DNA of 64,000 nt from Hymenobacter sp. GOD-10R (GCF_035609205.1 NZ_CP141184.1:124001-188000); one strand, 5' to 3'. Shown: positions 51,348 through 61,029, numbered from the stretch's first letter. The notes: generated by a model from the sequence alone, not told the origin. Numbers and translations: made by a program.

Positions 51348-52745
51348 ATGGAACGCTACACACACTACACTAATTCTTACCGGGTCATTCTGCCCGTTCT
51401 CGACGTATTAATCATCTTTGGAGCTTTCCGTTTAGCTGGTTACGCGTACCTAGGTAACTGGCAATTCGCGGGTTACTATCCCCTCTTTTACGCGGTTTTT
51501 GCGCTGCTCTGGTGGATCCTTTCCGTGCAGTATGCGAACGTATATCGAGCGGGTGAACTCATCTCCTACCCTGAACGCTTCCGTAATCTAGCGCGCACGT
51601 TCCTAGTGCATGCTGGTTTGCTGCTGTCGGGGGCCATGTTGTTGGACGTGTACTGGATGCCTGCTCGCTACATTGTCATTGTATATGGCTTTGTGCTAGT
51701 TGGGGTAGTGGCAGGCCGCTTCTTGCTCGCTTTCCTCCGCCGTTCTTACCAGCGACACCTAGCCCGTCCGTACAGCCGCTTCGTTATTGTGGGCACCAGT
51801 CCCAGTGGCCAGGAACTCTATCGTACGCTTACGTCGTATGATGCGGTCGGCAACCAGTTCCAAGGCTTTTTCACCGACGAGCCGGTGCCAAGTAATTTGC
51901 AATCCTTGATAAAAGGCAGTGTAGCAGATCTAAAGGAGTTCTGCAAAAACGAGCAGATTGACGAAATCTACTTCGCACTTCCGCTTGATCAGCGCAGCCT
52001 GATTCAGGACCTAGCCAAGTTTGCAGATGATCATTTCGTATCGTTCCGCATCATCCCCGATTTCAAGGGTACAATGCAGACGGATGTGAACGTATACTAC
52101 TACAACCACTTGCCGATCTTGACGGTGCGCCAGAACCCATTGGCTTTTCGCACCAACCAATTGGCTAAGCGGCTATTCGACATTGCTTTCTCAGGCTTCG
52201 TGATCTTCGGGATATTCCCCATCATCATGCCCATCTTGGCGCTGCTGATTAAGCTAGATTCTCCCGGACCAATCTTCTTTAAGCAACTACGGCCGGGCAA
52301 GCGCAACCAACTCTTCCCCTGCTATAAGCTGCGCACAATGCGTACCGATATGTCGGGCCTGGAGCTGCAAGCCACTAAGGGCGATGCTCGCGTAACCCGG
52401 GTTGGTCGCATTCTTCGCAAAACTAGTTTAGACGAACTGCCACAGTTTTTCAACGTGTTGCTAGGTCATATGTCGGTAGTCGGACCACGTCCGAACATGA
52501 TTTCGCAGCTGGAAGAATATTCCAAGCACATTCACACGTATCCACTGCGCCACGCTGTTACCCCGGGCATTACGGGTTATGCGCAGGTAAATGGTTACCG
52601 TGGCGAAACGCGGGCTCCGCAAGCCATGGAAAAGCGGGTTGAGTATGACCTGAAATACGTGGAGAACTGGTCTTTTAAGCTAGACATGCAGATCATTGGC
52701 CAGACCGTTTGGAACATGGTGAAAGGCGAAAAGAACGCATACTAA
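51348..52745 (+). CDS. undecaprenyl-phosphate glucose phosphotransferase (WcaJ-type)
   Basis: A 465-residue polyisoprenyl-phosphate hexose-1-phosphate transferase. Four N-terminal membrane helices (about 12-130) lead to a CoA-binding-like domain (about 140-260), then the catalytic bacterial sugar transferase domain (about 275-465): KRLFDIAFSGFVIF, SPGPIFFKQLRPGKRN, KLRTM, GRILRKTSLDELPQFFNVL, GHMSVVGPRP and AVTPGITGYAQVNGYRG. It transfers sugar-1-phosphate to undecaprenyl phosphate, the first step of exopolysaccharide assembly. ATG 51348 is preferred. It is the first gene of the cluster. Confidence 0.93.
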   Translation: MERYTHYTNSYRVILPVLDVLIIFGAFRLAGYAYLGNWQFAGYYPLFYAVFALLWWILSVQYANVYRAGELISYPERFRNLARTFLVHAGLLLSGAMLLDVYWMPARYIVIVYGFVLVGVVAGRFLLAFLRRSYQRHLARPYSRFVIVGTSPSGQELYRTLTSYDAVGNQFQGFFTDEPVPSNLQSLIKGSVADLKEFCKNEQIDEIYFALPLDQRSLIQDLAKFADDHFVSFRIIPDFKGTMQTDVNVYYYNHLPILTVRQNPLAFRTNQLAKRLFDIAFSGFVIFGIFPIIMPILALLIKLDSPGPIFFKQLRPGKRNQLFPCYKLRTMRTDMSGLELQATKGDARVTRVGRILRKTSLDELPQFFNVLLGHMSVVGPRPNMISQLEEYSKHIHTYPLRHAVTPGITGYAQVNGYRGETRAPQAMEKRVEYDLKYVENWSFKLDMQIIGQTVWNMVKGEKNAY

Positions 52746-52910
52746 GTTTAGCTTTAATATATAAAATACTGAATCTTTCGGACTGACTTTCCGTATAGGC
52801 TGCTACAAGCGAAACGGAGTCACCCGGATCTTACTACTACCTAGCAGAGGCTCCCTTGTGATTCCGTGAAGTGCGGGAATACGATGGAGCTTCTCTTAAT
52901 TTAAACGGTC

Positions 52911-53666
52911 ATGTTGCCTAAAAGACGTGTTCTGGACGCGGGTATATCAACGGGCTCCCCTTCCGAATTCGTGGATACAATTTTACAACTCGGAGCGGCT
53001 CGCTCTTCAGCGTATGTGTGCTTTGCCAATGTGCACATGCTAGTGGAAGCGCACAAAGACCCAGCCTTCCGTAACGTACTCGATGAAGCTAGCCTTGTGA
53101 CGCCTGATGGCAGTCCGGTAGCAGCCGCAGTGGGTTGGTTTCACAAGCAAAAGCAACCCCGTGTGGCAGGCATGGATTTGTTGCCCGTGCTGTTGGCCGA
53201 AGCCGCTCGCCGCAACCAGTCGGTTTACTTTTATGGTACCACCAACGAAGTGTTGGAGGCCATTATGAAGCGAGCCAAGCAGGAGCTACCTAGCTTACGC
53301 ATTGTGGGGGCTTATTCGCCTCCCTTTCGGCCCCTCACGCCTGAGGAAGATGCCGCCGATGTAGCTGCCATCAATGCCGCTGATCCGGATCTGTTGTTTG
53401 TAGCGTTAGGCTGCCCCCGTCAGGAACGTTGGATGGCCAACCACCGGCACCAGATCAAAGCCTGTATGCTAGGGGTCGGCCAAGCATTCTTGGTATACGC
53501 TGGCTTGGAGCAACGCCTGCCCGTGTGGGCTCGCAAGCTGTGGCTGGAATGGGCGTATCGGTTGTGGTTGGAGCCACGTCGGTTATGGCGGCGCTACTTA
53601 GTCACGAACTCTCACTTCGTGTACCTAATGGCCCGCAAAAAGCTAACAGGCAGCATTGGTAGCTGA
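52911..53666 (+). CDS. WecB/TagA/CpsF family glycosyltransferase
   Basis: A 251-residue GT26 enzyme. Marks are ANVHMLVEAHKDPAFR near the N-terminus, VTPDGSPV with the catalytic-type Asp, RVAGMDLLPVL, and PDLLFVALGCPRQERWMANH. The C-terminal segment (RKLWLEWAYRLWLEPRRLWRRYL) helps membrane association. It adds N-acetyl-mannosaminuronic acid or a related sugar to the lipid-linked first sugar. It lies 165 nt after the WcaJ-type gene on the same strand. Confidence 0.93.
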   Translation: MLPKRRVLDAGISTGSPSEFVDTILQLGAARSSAYVCFANVHMLVEAHKDPAFRNVLDEASLVTPDGSPVAAAVGWFHKQKQPRVAGMDLLPVLLAEAARRNQSVYFYGTTNEVLEAIMKRAKQELPSLRIVGAYSPPFRPLTPEEDAADVAAINAADPDLLFVALGCPRQERWMANHRHQIKACMLGVGQAFLVYAGLEQRLPVWARKLWLEWAYRLWLEPRRLWRRYLVTNSHFVYLMARKKLTGSIGS

Positions 53667-53700
53667 GCCCATTAAGAGTTTCCTAAATTATTTAGAAAAC

Positions 53701-53737
53701 AAGAAGGCTCCCACTCAGCTTGAGTGGGAGCCTTCTT
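53701..53737. terminator. bidirectional terminator
   Basis: The arms 53701-53717 and 53721-53737 are perfect complements (17 bp) with a 3-nt loop (gct). It lies between the convergent wecB-like and beta-helix genes. Confidence 0.75.
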
Positions 53738-53759
53738 GGTAAAAAAGGAAACCTAGCTT

Positions 53760-56540
53760 TTAACGCTCAATCATCAGGCGCTGGGTGCGTAGCTGAGTAC
53801 CATCTTGCAACTGAAGGATGTAGGTACCCACCGGTAGGTCGTAAGTGGCAATTCGAAGGTCGTTGTTGCCAGCTTGCACAGACTGCTGTTGGTGGCTCAT
53901 CTGTGTGCCTTGCAAGGTCGTAACCACAATATCTACCGTGCCGGCCTGCTCGAAAGCGGCTGTGAGCGTGACCTGATCATTGGAGGGGTTGGGGTACAAG
54001 CTTAGTTCCGCTGCGTTGGCCGTGCGGCTCTGGGCGCTGGCACCATCTAGTTGCACTACTTCCACATCGTCGAAGTAAAGCCATTCGCCTGCGTTGGCAT
54101 CGGAGTAGAAGCCTACTTCGCACGTGCCATTGGTAACTTGGATGTTGTCCACTACTACTTGTTTCCACTCTCCATTTACATCGCCGGGAGTAGGGGGAAT
54201 AGCTGTGGTAATCTGGCTGCCTCCGTAGTTGCGAACGTAGAGCTTGCTTTGATTGCCGCCGCTTTTCGTCCAAGCACGCACGCTATAACGCCCGTTGGGC
54301 AGGTTAGTCAGGATTTGGAAGGTGTACACCTCATAACTATTGGGGCGGTAATGGGTACCATGGTACGTACCGGTGTGGGCGCTTGGATACGTTTCGGTGT
54401 AGTCCGCGTTGGCGTTTGAGCCACGACCTACCCACGTCTGCCAGCCCTGCGGCTCTTGTACTGGCCCGCGGTCGGCCTCGAAGCCAGGGTTACGGACGTA
54501 GTTGGCCGAAGTGGACGTTGGGCTCGGGGTGTTCACGGCAAGCGTGGTAGCGGCCGAAGTAGTGGTAGCACCACTATTATCGGTGGCCCGGGCGGTGAGC
54601 GAGTAGCCACCAGTGGCCGTTGGCGTCCAGCTTAGCTGGTAAGGGGCCGAAGAAGCCTCTCCTAGCTTGGTGTCGCCGCTAAAAAACTCAACCTTTGCAA
54701 TGCTGCCATCAGTGTCGGCGGCGTTGGCAGAAAGCGTTACGGCAACGTTGGCTGTACTGACAGTCGGGGCGGTGAGCGCCACGGTGGGGGCAGTATTGTT
54801 TGCCGTCGACGTTTGTTTCACCAGCTCTACATCGTCGAAGTAAAGCCACTGGCCGGCGGCAGCGTTGGTGTAGAAACCTAGCTCACACTGACCATTGCTC
54901 ACGGCAATGTTGTTGATGACAACTTGCTTCCACTCGCCGTTCTCGGCACCATTAGTGGCCGGAATAGTGAGGCTTAGCTGAGACCCGCCATAGTTTTTAA
55001 CTTGTAGCTGGCTCTGGGTGCTGGCGCTTTTCACCCAAGCTTTGGCCTGGTAAGTGCCATTCGCTAAGTTCTTTACCGTTTGATAGGTATACACCTCGTA
55101 GCTATTGGGGCGGTAGTGGGTGCCGTGGTACGTGCCGGTATGAGCACTGGGGTAGGTTTCGGTATAGTCGGCGTTAGCGGCTGTGCCCTGGCCCGTGGCA
55201 GTAAGCCAGCCTTGTGGCTCCTGTGCTGGTCCTTGGTCGGCCTCAAAGCCTGGGTTCACTACCAAGGTTTCGGAAGTAGGTGCGGGGCTCGGGGCTGGGG
55301 TTGGGGTAGAGCCTTCAACGCCGACAGTGATGCCGTTCTGCTGTAGCTTTTGCTGCCACAGCGTCCATTCGTTTTGCTCGGTGGCTACCGTAATGGGGTT
55401 GGGCAGGTGATTGTTGCCGGTGCGCGGCATCTGGTTCGAACCGGTGTAGATATCTTGGTCTTGCCGATCGTTATAGGGGAAGTTGGCGCCTTTCTTTACG
55501 TAGCCGATCAAGTTGTTCTCGATGCGGTTGTTGAAGAACACAGAGGCTAACACATTGTAGCCGTTGAAGATAGCCACCGCTGCGTAGTTGGAGTTGAGGC
55601 TGGTACCGTCAGTGAGCACCCCACTCGTCACCATGCGGTTGTCGTGGTAGTAGATGTCGTGACCGGCGGCAATGTTCATGGCTGCGTTGCAGGTGCTCAC
55701 AAACTGGTTCTGGTAGGCTTCCAGATAGCCGGCGGTCAGGTTGGCCGTTACGCCATCACCATCGGTGGTCATGCCCGTGCCGGAGTAGTATGAGGCCGTA
55801 GCGGGGTAAGGGTAAGCACCGTATATAATGTTGTCGTGCACCTTGATAGGGCTATACGCCGTGCCCGATGAGTTGTAGAAGTTCATGTTGTCTTCCACTG
55901 CACTCTGGTTGGGCAAGTTGCGGAACTCGTTGTAACTAACCTCGATATTAGCTAGGTTCTGCACCGTATTGAGCTGCACGAAGCTGCGGTTCTCTTTGCC
56001 GCCGTTGCGGAAACGGCCATCGCAGTTCAACCCTTGGTTGTAGCGTACCTTAATAGTCTGTTGATCTGAGCCATTGCCGCTCCAGCGGTTAGCCAAAATG
56101 CCTGTGGTTTGTTCCAGGTAGTTGTGCTCTACCACCAGCTGCTTGGCTTGCCACGCGTCCACAAATCGGCCACGGGGGCGGTTGTCTTGGGTAGGCGTGA
56201 GGCCATAGCCTTTAGAGTTTCGGACGGTTAGGTCTGCCCCGCTGCCGGTCACGATCAGATCGCCAGCGCCCGCGAAGGTGCAATTCTGGAGGGTAACCGG
56301 CTCCGTGGTCGATACACGTACACAAGGAGTATTGGAATCGAGGCTGCGGTAATTCCCCGAGTACGTCCCCCCTCTGGTAATCGTAATTGGTGCCGAATAA
56401 GCTAGCTCCGGCGCCTGTGCTACCGCAGCGGTACCACCTACTGTTAGCAGACTTGCCAACACGAACCCAAAGACAGCTAGTTGATTAGTGAAAAAACGTG
56501 TGTGAGGTTTTGGTTTGAATGCAGGTCTCCCTCTTTGCAT
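53760..56540 (-). CDS. secreted beta-helix protein with Ig-like and CBM-like modules and T9SS sorting domain
   Basis: A 926-residue protein with a signal peptide (about 15-43). In order: right-handed parallel beta-helix (about 45-400, with NTVQNLANIEVSYNEF and HDIYYHDNRMVTSGV), a beta-sandwich carbohydrate-binding-like module (about 430-580), an Ig-like domain (about 588-675, VEFFSGDTKLGEASSAPYQLSWTPT), a second copy of the CBM-like module (about 680-825) and a T9SS C-terminal domain (LSLYPNPSNDQVTL ... GTYILQLQDG). It is exported by Sec and then T9SS to the surface. Beta-helix folds of this type occur in polysaccharide lyases and epimerases; the catalytic type is not clear. A paralog is encoded at 57499-58719. 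Confidence 0.88.
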   Translation of the reverse strand: MQRGRPAFKPKPHTRFFTNQLAVFGFVLASLLTVGGTAAVAQAPELAYSAPITITRGGTYSGNYRSLDSNTPCVRVSTTEPVTLQNCTFAGAGDLIVTGSGADLTVRNSKGYGLTPTQDNRPRGRFVDAWQAKQLVVEHNYLEQTTGILANRWSGNGSDQQTIKVRYNQGLNCDGRFRNGGKENRSFVQLNTVQNLANIEVSYNEFRNLPNQSAVEDNMNFYNSSGTAYSPIKVHDNIIYGAYPYPATASYYSGTGMTTDGDGVTANLTAGYLEAYQNQFVSTCNAAMNIAAGHDIYYHDNRMVTSGVLTDGTSLNSNYAAVAIFNGYNVLASVFFNNRIENNLIGYVKKGANFPYNDRQDQDIYTGSNQMPRTGNNHLPNPITVATEQNEWTLWQQKLQQNGITVGVEGSTPTPAPSPAPTSETLVVNPGFEADQGPAQEPQGWLTATGQGTAANADYTETYPSAHTGTYHGTHYRPNSYEVYTYQTVKNLANGTYQAKAWVKSASTQSQLQVKNYGGSQLSLTIPATNGAENGEWKQVVINNIAVSNGQCELGFYTNAAAGQWLYFDDVELVKQTSTANNTAPTVALTAPTVSTANVAVTLSANAADTDGSIAKVEFFSGDTKLGEASSAPYQLSWTPTATGGYSLTARATDNSGATTTSAATTLAVNTPSPTSTSANYVRNPGFEADRGPVQEPQGWQTWVGRGSNANADYTETYPSAHTGTYHGTHYRPNSYEVYTFQILTNLPNGRYSVRAWTKSGGNQSKLYVRNYGGSQITTAIPPTPGDVNGEWKQVVVDNIQVTNGTCEVGFYSDANAGEWLYFDDVEVVQLDGASAQSRTANAAELSLYPNPSNDQVTLTAAFEQAGTVDIVVTTLQGTQMSHQQQSVQAGNNDLRIATYDLPVGTYILQLQDGTQLRTQRLMIER
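54048..55257 (-). repeat. intragenic direct repeat of the CBM-like module
   Basis: Two copies of about 445 bp, roughly 54048-54494 and 54816-55257, encode similar modules (NPGFEADxGPxQEPQGW ... YFDDVE). Sequences around 54330-54420 and 55090-55180 are alike at the DNA level. The Ig-like module lies between them. Confidence 0.7.
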
Positions 56541-57498
56541 TTTTAGATGTTTTAGGTGTAGCGGTTTAGGTTGTGGTGGGGGTGGGTTGGGGCAATGGTG
56601 AGCAGACAGGAGGCATAGGCTATGTTCTATTTCCGCTAACTGGCACAAGCGAAGCAACGCTAATAAGAAATGAGCAAGATCCGTGGCGGTCTGCCTTCTT
56701 TCTGCTGCAAGAGCTTGCCGCTAGGCAAAGCTCATTTAGGCTAAAACTAGGATGTGTGACCCTTTATTAGCTATAAAAGCCCTCTGCTTTGGACAAACCG
56801 GCTAGTGGTTCTTGTCCTGGAGAGTAGCCTAGATCATTCCTGAAAGCTATTCTTAAGAGCAAACGTGTACTAAATGCCTCTCGCTGGACTTCTTAGAGCA
56901 GTAAGCTAAAGTGGCCTGTGCTTGAAAAAGTGATAGTCGAGAAGCAGTTAAGTAGTACAAAGGTAAAGAAGAATCCTTTGTTTGGAACAACTTCGAGGGA
57001 GCTGCTCCTTAGCTCGTTAATAGTTAAAAATTGTAATATTATTTTATTTGCTGTGGAGCTAATACTGCGGTAGTGTAATGAATTTGTTATAAAATTTAGG
57101 TAGAAGCACTGCGAGGTAGTGATTACTAGGCAGCGCGAACGAGCAGAGATTTTCCGCTAAAAAAGCAGTGTAGACGCAAAAAACGGGTAGTGACGCGATA
57201 AGCTAGGTTCCGGCCAGCAGCCTCATGCTTCTAGCCTTTGGCGTTGTAATAAAACTCGTTTGGCCGGTCGGTTGTAGCGTACATACCGGCCCGCTTTTGA
57301 CTGCCGTTAGATAGATAAAATGACCAAATTTTGTTACAACTTATTTTATAAAGTACAGTAGTAAGCTGCCCAAATCTGCCTATTTAAGGGCGCATTAATC
57401 ACTGCTTAATCTAGTTGGGGTGCGTTGATAGGACTGGAGCCCCACCCTCAATAAGTATAACTTGAAAAGAGGGGCTGCTGAGTTAATCAACCAATGAA
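56541..57498. other. long intergenic region between the two beta-helix genes
   Basis: About 960 bp, between the end of one minus-strand gene and the start of the next. On the minus strand TACCTTTG (from CAAAGGTA 56958-56965) and TTG (CAA 56988-56990), 22 nt apart, fit the Bacteroidota promoter and would give a leader of about 410 nt for the T9SS beta-helix protein. The part around 57010-57100 is AT-rich. No coding frame is credible and no hairpin follows the 57499 gene closely. Confidence 0.45.
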
Positions 57499-58719
57499 TT
57501 AATAGCGGGAGGATTGAACAGCAGGCGTCGCTTTGGAGCGTCCTGATGTGCCAACGGGCTTGGGGCCTACGTAGACGCGGTGACGCCGTAGCTTTTGCTG
57601 CCAGAAGGTGAACTCCTGCTTTTCAGACTGTAGCGTAATGGGATTGGGCAGGTGGGTCGTGCCCGTACAGGTAGCGCAGTTGTCTGTGCTAAGATCGTGG
57701 CGGTCAGGGTATGGTACAGCCGAACCCCACCGAACATACCCGATTGTGTTATGGACGACGCGGTTGTTGAAGAAGGTCGCGCTAGGTTGCTTATAGTAGT
57801 TAAATACAGCCGTAGCCGCGTATGTAGCTTTAAGCTTAGTGCCGTTGGGTAATAAGCCACTCGTCACCATGCGGTTGTCGTGGTAGTAGATGTCGTGGCC
57901 GGCGGCAATGTTCATGGCCGCGTTGCAGGTGCTCACAAACTGGTTGTTGTAAGCCTCTAGATAAGCCGTCGTGGTGGCTGCCGTGGTAGCGTCGCCATCG
58001 GTGGTTATGCCCGTACCGGTGAAGTGCTCGGCGGTGGCAGGGTAGGGGTAGGCTCCCTGCACGTAGTTGTCGTGCACCTTGATGGGACTTTCGGCCGTAC
58101 CCGATGAGTTATAGAAGTTGATGTTGTCTTCCACGCCGCTTTCGTCGGGAAGGTTCTGTACCTCATTGTAGCTTACCTCAATACCCGCCACGTTTTGCAC
58201 GGTGTTCAGCAGCAAAAAACTGCTGCGCGTGCTGCCGCTATTGTCGCGAAAGCGCCCGTCGATATTCCGAATCTGATTGTAACGGACGGTCAGGGTTTGC
58301 TGGGGCGAGCCGTCGCCGCTCCAGCGGTATACCACAATGCCAGTCGTCTGGGCTAGGTAGTTGTGCTCTACGGTTAGGTGCTTGGCTTTGGCAATGTCGA
58401 TGAAGCGTCCCCGCGCTTGCTCCCCGACAGAGGGTACAAGCCCATAACCGCGGCAGTTACGCACCGTGAGGTCAGCGCCGTCGGTGTGCGCCTGAATCAA
58501 ATCGCCGGCACCAGCTAGGGTACAGTTTTCTAGGGTAACCGGCTCAGTAGTAGCAATACGGATACAGGGTACCGAAGAGTCGGAGCTGCGGTAGGTGCCC
58601 GAGTAAGTGCCGCCCTTGTCGATGACGATGGTATGATCATCCTTCGCCACACTCGACGTGCAGGCACTGAGCGCCCAAGCTATAAGGCTCCAGAGCAAAC
58701 TGCCGGTAAGAGTAGTCAT
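57499..58719 (-). CDS. beta-helix lipoprotein, paralog of the T9SS beta-helix protein
   Basis: A 406-residue lipoprotein (lipobox LSAC, Cys about 20) consisting of a single right-handed beta-helix closely related to residues 45-420 of the protein at 53760-56540. Shared stretches include GGTYSGTYRSSDS, LTVEHNYLAQTTGI, CNAAMNIAAGHDIYYHDNRM and HLPNPITLQSEKQEFTFWQQKL. The CBM-like, Ig-like and T9SS domains are absent, so this copy stays membrane anchored. Likely a polysaccharide-processing enzyme or binding protein working with the EPS cluster. ATG 58719 is preferred over TTG 58746. Confidence 0.85.
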   Translation of the reverse strand: MTTLTGSLLWSLIAWALSACTSSVAKDDHTIVIDKGGTYSGTYRSSDSSVPCIRIATTEPVTLENCTLAGAGDLIQAHTDGADLTVRNCRGYGLVPSVGEQARGRFIDIAKAKHLTVEHNYLAQTTGIVVYRWSGDGSPQQTLTVRYNQIRNIDGRFRDNSGSTRSSFLLLNTVQNVAGIEVSYNEVQNLPDESGVEDNINFYNSSGTAESPIKVHDNYVQGAYPYPATAEHFTGTGITTDGDATTAATTTAYLEAYNNQFVSTCNAAMNIAAGHDIYYHDNRMVTSGLLPNGTKLKATYAATAVFNYYKQPSATFFNNRVVHNTIGYVRWGSAVPYPDRHDLSTDNCATCTGTTHLPNPITLQSEKQEFTFWQQKLRRHRVYVGPKPVGTSGRSKATPAVQSSRY

Positions 58720-58858
58720 GAAGTGAAGTAGAAGCTTAATAGTCAAGACTTACCTCTAACAGGCGTCTGTTAGGCAACTACCTAAGCTAGGTCAGCAGAT
58801 CTGGTCGTCGGCTATTACGAGGTCGGCTAACCGCCATCATACCAATCATAAGCCTAAG

Positions 58859-59698
58859 TTAGTGCAAAAAGTAGCCGACCACCCGGCGCGCGTAGCCGTT
58901 GAGCAGGAAATACGGCAGGTAGGGTTTCGGGCAATTCTTTAGCGCGAAGTGCGTGAAATTGACCATGTTGCCGCCGCCGCGAATACCGAACAGATGCTGA
59001 TAATAGCCCTTGAAGCTGCGCTGCTTGCGGGTTAGGGTCTGGCCGCTTTCGTCGGGATAGGTGCTGAGGCGCGCGTCGTAGTTGCAATACACAGGGAAGC
59101 CGGCGCGACGAGCTACGCTGGTGTAGTCGAAATCGGCGAGGTAGTGCGGCAGACGCTTCTCGTCGAACAAACCGATCTTCTCGATAACTGCTTTGGGAAT
59201 GAGCAAGCCGCGGCCCGGCAAGTACGTCACCGGGTGCAACCCCTTAAACTGTTCTGGCTTCAATTCTTCCAGCAGATCGCGCCGGGTATTGGTGCGGAAG
59301 TCGAGCCGCTCGCCGCCGTAGATGGGCTTGCCGGTGGCAATATCCAGCTCTAAGGCTCCTAGCACGGCGGTAGGATGGCGGTCGGCGTCGGCTAGCATCT
59401 GGGCCACAAACGTTGGCTCGGTTACGACGTCGTTATTGAGCGTCATTACGCGGGTGGCACCTAGCTCCAAGGCCCGACGGATACCGGCATTCACTCCGGC
59501 CGTCCAGAACAAGTTACCATCGCCCGTCACCACTTCTACCTCCGGAAACTCGTCGGCCAGCATCTGGGCAGTGCCATCGGTAGAGCCATCGTCGACTACC
59601 ACGGTGCGGAAGCGCTGATCGGTTTGTTTGCGTAGCGACAACAGGCACTCGCGGGTGAAATGCTTACGGTTGAAAACGGGAATAATGATGTACAACAT
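58859..59698 (-). CDS. glycosyltransferase family 2 protein
   Basis: A 279-residue GT-A enzyme. IIIPVFNRKHFTRECLLSLRKQT and VVVDDGSTDGT (UDP-sugar binding) open it, and LNNDV provides the DxD-like acidic motif. GDGNLFWTAGVNAGIRRAL and the C-terminal FDYTSVARRAGFPVYCNYDA resemble rhamnosyltransferase-type GT2 proteins. It probably adds a sugar to the lipid-linked EPS repeat on the cytosolic side. The next gene upstream on the minus strand is 44 nt away. Confidence 0.9.
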   Translation of the reverse strand: MLYIIIPVFNRKHFTRECLLSLRKQTDQRFRTVVVDDGSTDGTAQMLADEFPEVEVVTGDGNLFWTAGVNAGIRRALELGATRVMTLNNDVVTEPTFVAQMLADADRHPTAVLGALELDIATGKPIYGGERLDFRTNTRRDLLEELKPEQFKGLHPVTYLPGRGLLIPKAVIEKIGLFDEKRLPHYLADFDYTSVARRAGFPVYCNYDARLSTYPDESGQTLTRKQRSFKGYYQHLFGIRGGGNMVNFTHFALKNCPKPYLPYFLLNGYARRVVGYFLH

Positions 59699-59742
59699 AG
59701 GCGTAAATCAGGGGCCGAAAGCCCGTGCTTTAGAAACAGAGG

Positions 59743-61029
59743 TTACCCCGGAACGGGGTAGGAAGTCGGTTGAGGGCGGGGAGTAGGAATAGGAGCGGGC
59801 GCTGGCACTATCTCAGCAGCCAGCTGAAGCAGTCGGTTTACGCGTTTGGGCCACGTTTGGGTTAGCGCAAATGCATACCCAGCGCGACCCATACTTTCAC
59901 GCGCCGCCGGGTGGTCGTAGAAGTGCTCCACGGCACGGGCCAGAGCGGCAATCGTTTCCTCAGGCGTCGTGACGGGTACTTTCAGCCCTGCTGCCGCCGG
60001 AATAAAGTCGCGAGCGCCCTGGTGGTTCAGGGTAATGATGGGCAGGCCAGTAGCCATTGCTTCCAGAAATTGCGCTGCAAACGAGTCGCGAAGGCTCGTG
60101 AAAAAGAAGGCATCGTGTGTGAGGTAGGCGTGGCGCACTTCGCTCCAAGGCAAGGTACCTAGGCACGTCACGCGACCTTCTAAGCCGTACTGCTGAATAA
60201 GGCCAGGCAGCAACGGCATCATGGGGCCATCGCCTACCACGGTTAGTCGAAACCGCACGCGCGGATCTACCTGCGCCAAAGCGGCAAGCACCACGGGCAG
60301 GGCCTTACGACTGATTAGTCGACCAAGCCAGAGCAAGCGCAGCTCAGCGGCGGGTTGACGTTCGGGAAACTGATCTGGAATGAACGCCTCCGGCAGGCCC
60401 GAATCGAGGAAAAGCTCCACACGTTGGGCACCTAGGTTTTTGGCTAGGGTTGCGGTTTCCTGGTTGGTGGTCAGTACCACAGAAGCTTGTTGCAAGTTCT
60501 GCCGCACGTTGGCGTCAAACGTGACCAATAGCCAACTCATGAAGGTGCGCGGAATTTCGGTTTTGTACCAGTTGGGTAGGTATGCCCGGAAGGCTTTCGG
60601 TGCTTGTTGCCCGCCGCCTACTGGCCCGAAGATCATCGGCTTGCCTAGCTGCCACAGCCGCGAGGCCATTTGTAGGCTACCATAGGTAGCGTGATGCACC
60701 AGGTCGAAGGGCGTGCGCTGCTCGAGCCGTTTGGCGGTGCGCCAAGCTAGGTACTGCCATACGAGGTAATGCAGGTAGATGCCAAACTGCCACCGGGCCA
60801 GAAAATCTACCCACTTCGGCACGGCAACGTACTCAAACTGGAGCCGGCTGGTGGTGCTATCGTGCACATGGTCGGCTAGGTATGCTTCTATGTTGGGGCG
60901 GCCAACCGGCTGCGTCAAGCATCGTACAAAGTGGCCTTGCCGAGCCGTTTGCCAAGCCCAGTTAAAACCAAAACCTTCCTCGCCACCCCGGGTCGGGTCG
61001 CAAGCATAGGCTGATGTGAGAATCTTCAT
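59743..61029 (-). CDS. glycosyltransferase family 4 protein
   Basis: A 428-residue GT-B enzyme. The C-terminal part has LLWLGRLISRKALPVVLAAL, FRLTVVGDGPMMPLLPGL, and FFTSLRDSFAAQFLEAMATGLPIITLNHQGARDFIP, the E-x7-E-type nucleotide-sugar site. The N-terminal half has TSAYACDPTRGGEEGFGFNWAW. It transfers a sugar in EPS assembly. ATG 61029 is chosen; the upstream frame is open but unconserved. A Pro-rich tail follows the domain. Confidence 0.9.
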   Translation of the reverse strand: MKILTSAYACDPTRGGEEGFGFNWAWQTARQGHFVRCLTQPVGRPNIEAYLADHVHDSTTSRLQFEYVAVPKWVDFLARWQFGIYLHYLVWQYLAWRTAKRLEQRTPFDLVHHATYGSLQMASRLWQLGKPMIFGPVGGGQQAPKAFRAYLPNWYKTEIPRTFMSWLLVTFDANVRQNLQQASVVLTTNQETATLAKNLGAQRVELFLDSGLPEAFIPDQFPERQPAAELRLLWLGRLISRKALPVVLAALAQVDPRVRFRLTVVGDGPMMPLLPGLIQQYGLEGRVTCLGTLPWSEVRHAYLTHDAFFFTSLRDSFAAQFLEAMATGLPIITLNHQGARDFIPAAAGLKVPVTTPEETIAALARAVEHFYDHPAARESMGRAGYAFALTQTWPKRVNRLLQLAAEIVPAPAPIPTPRPQPTSYPVPG

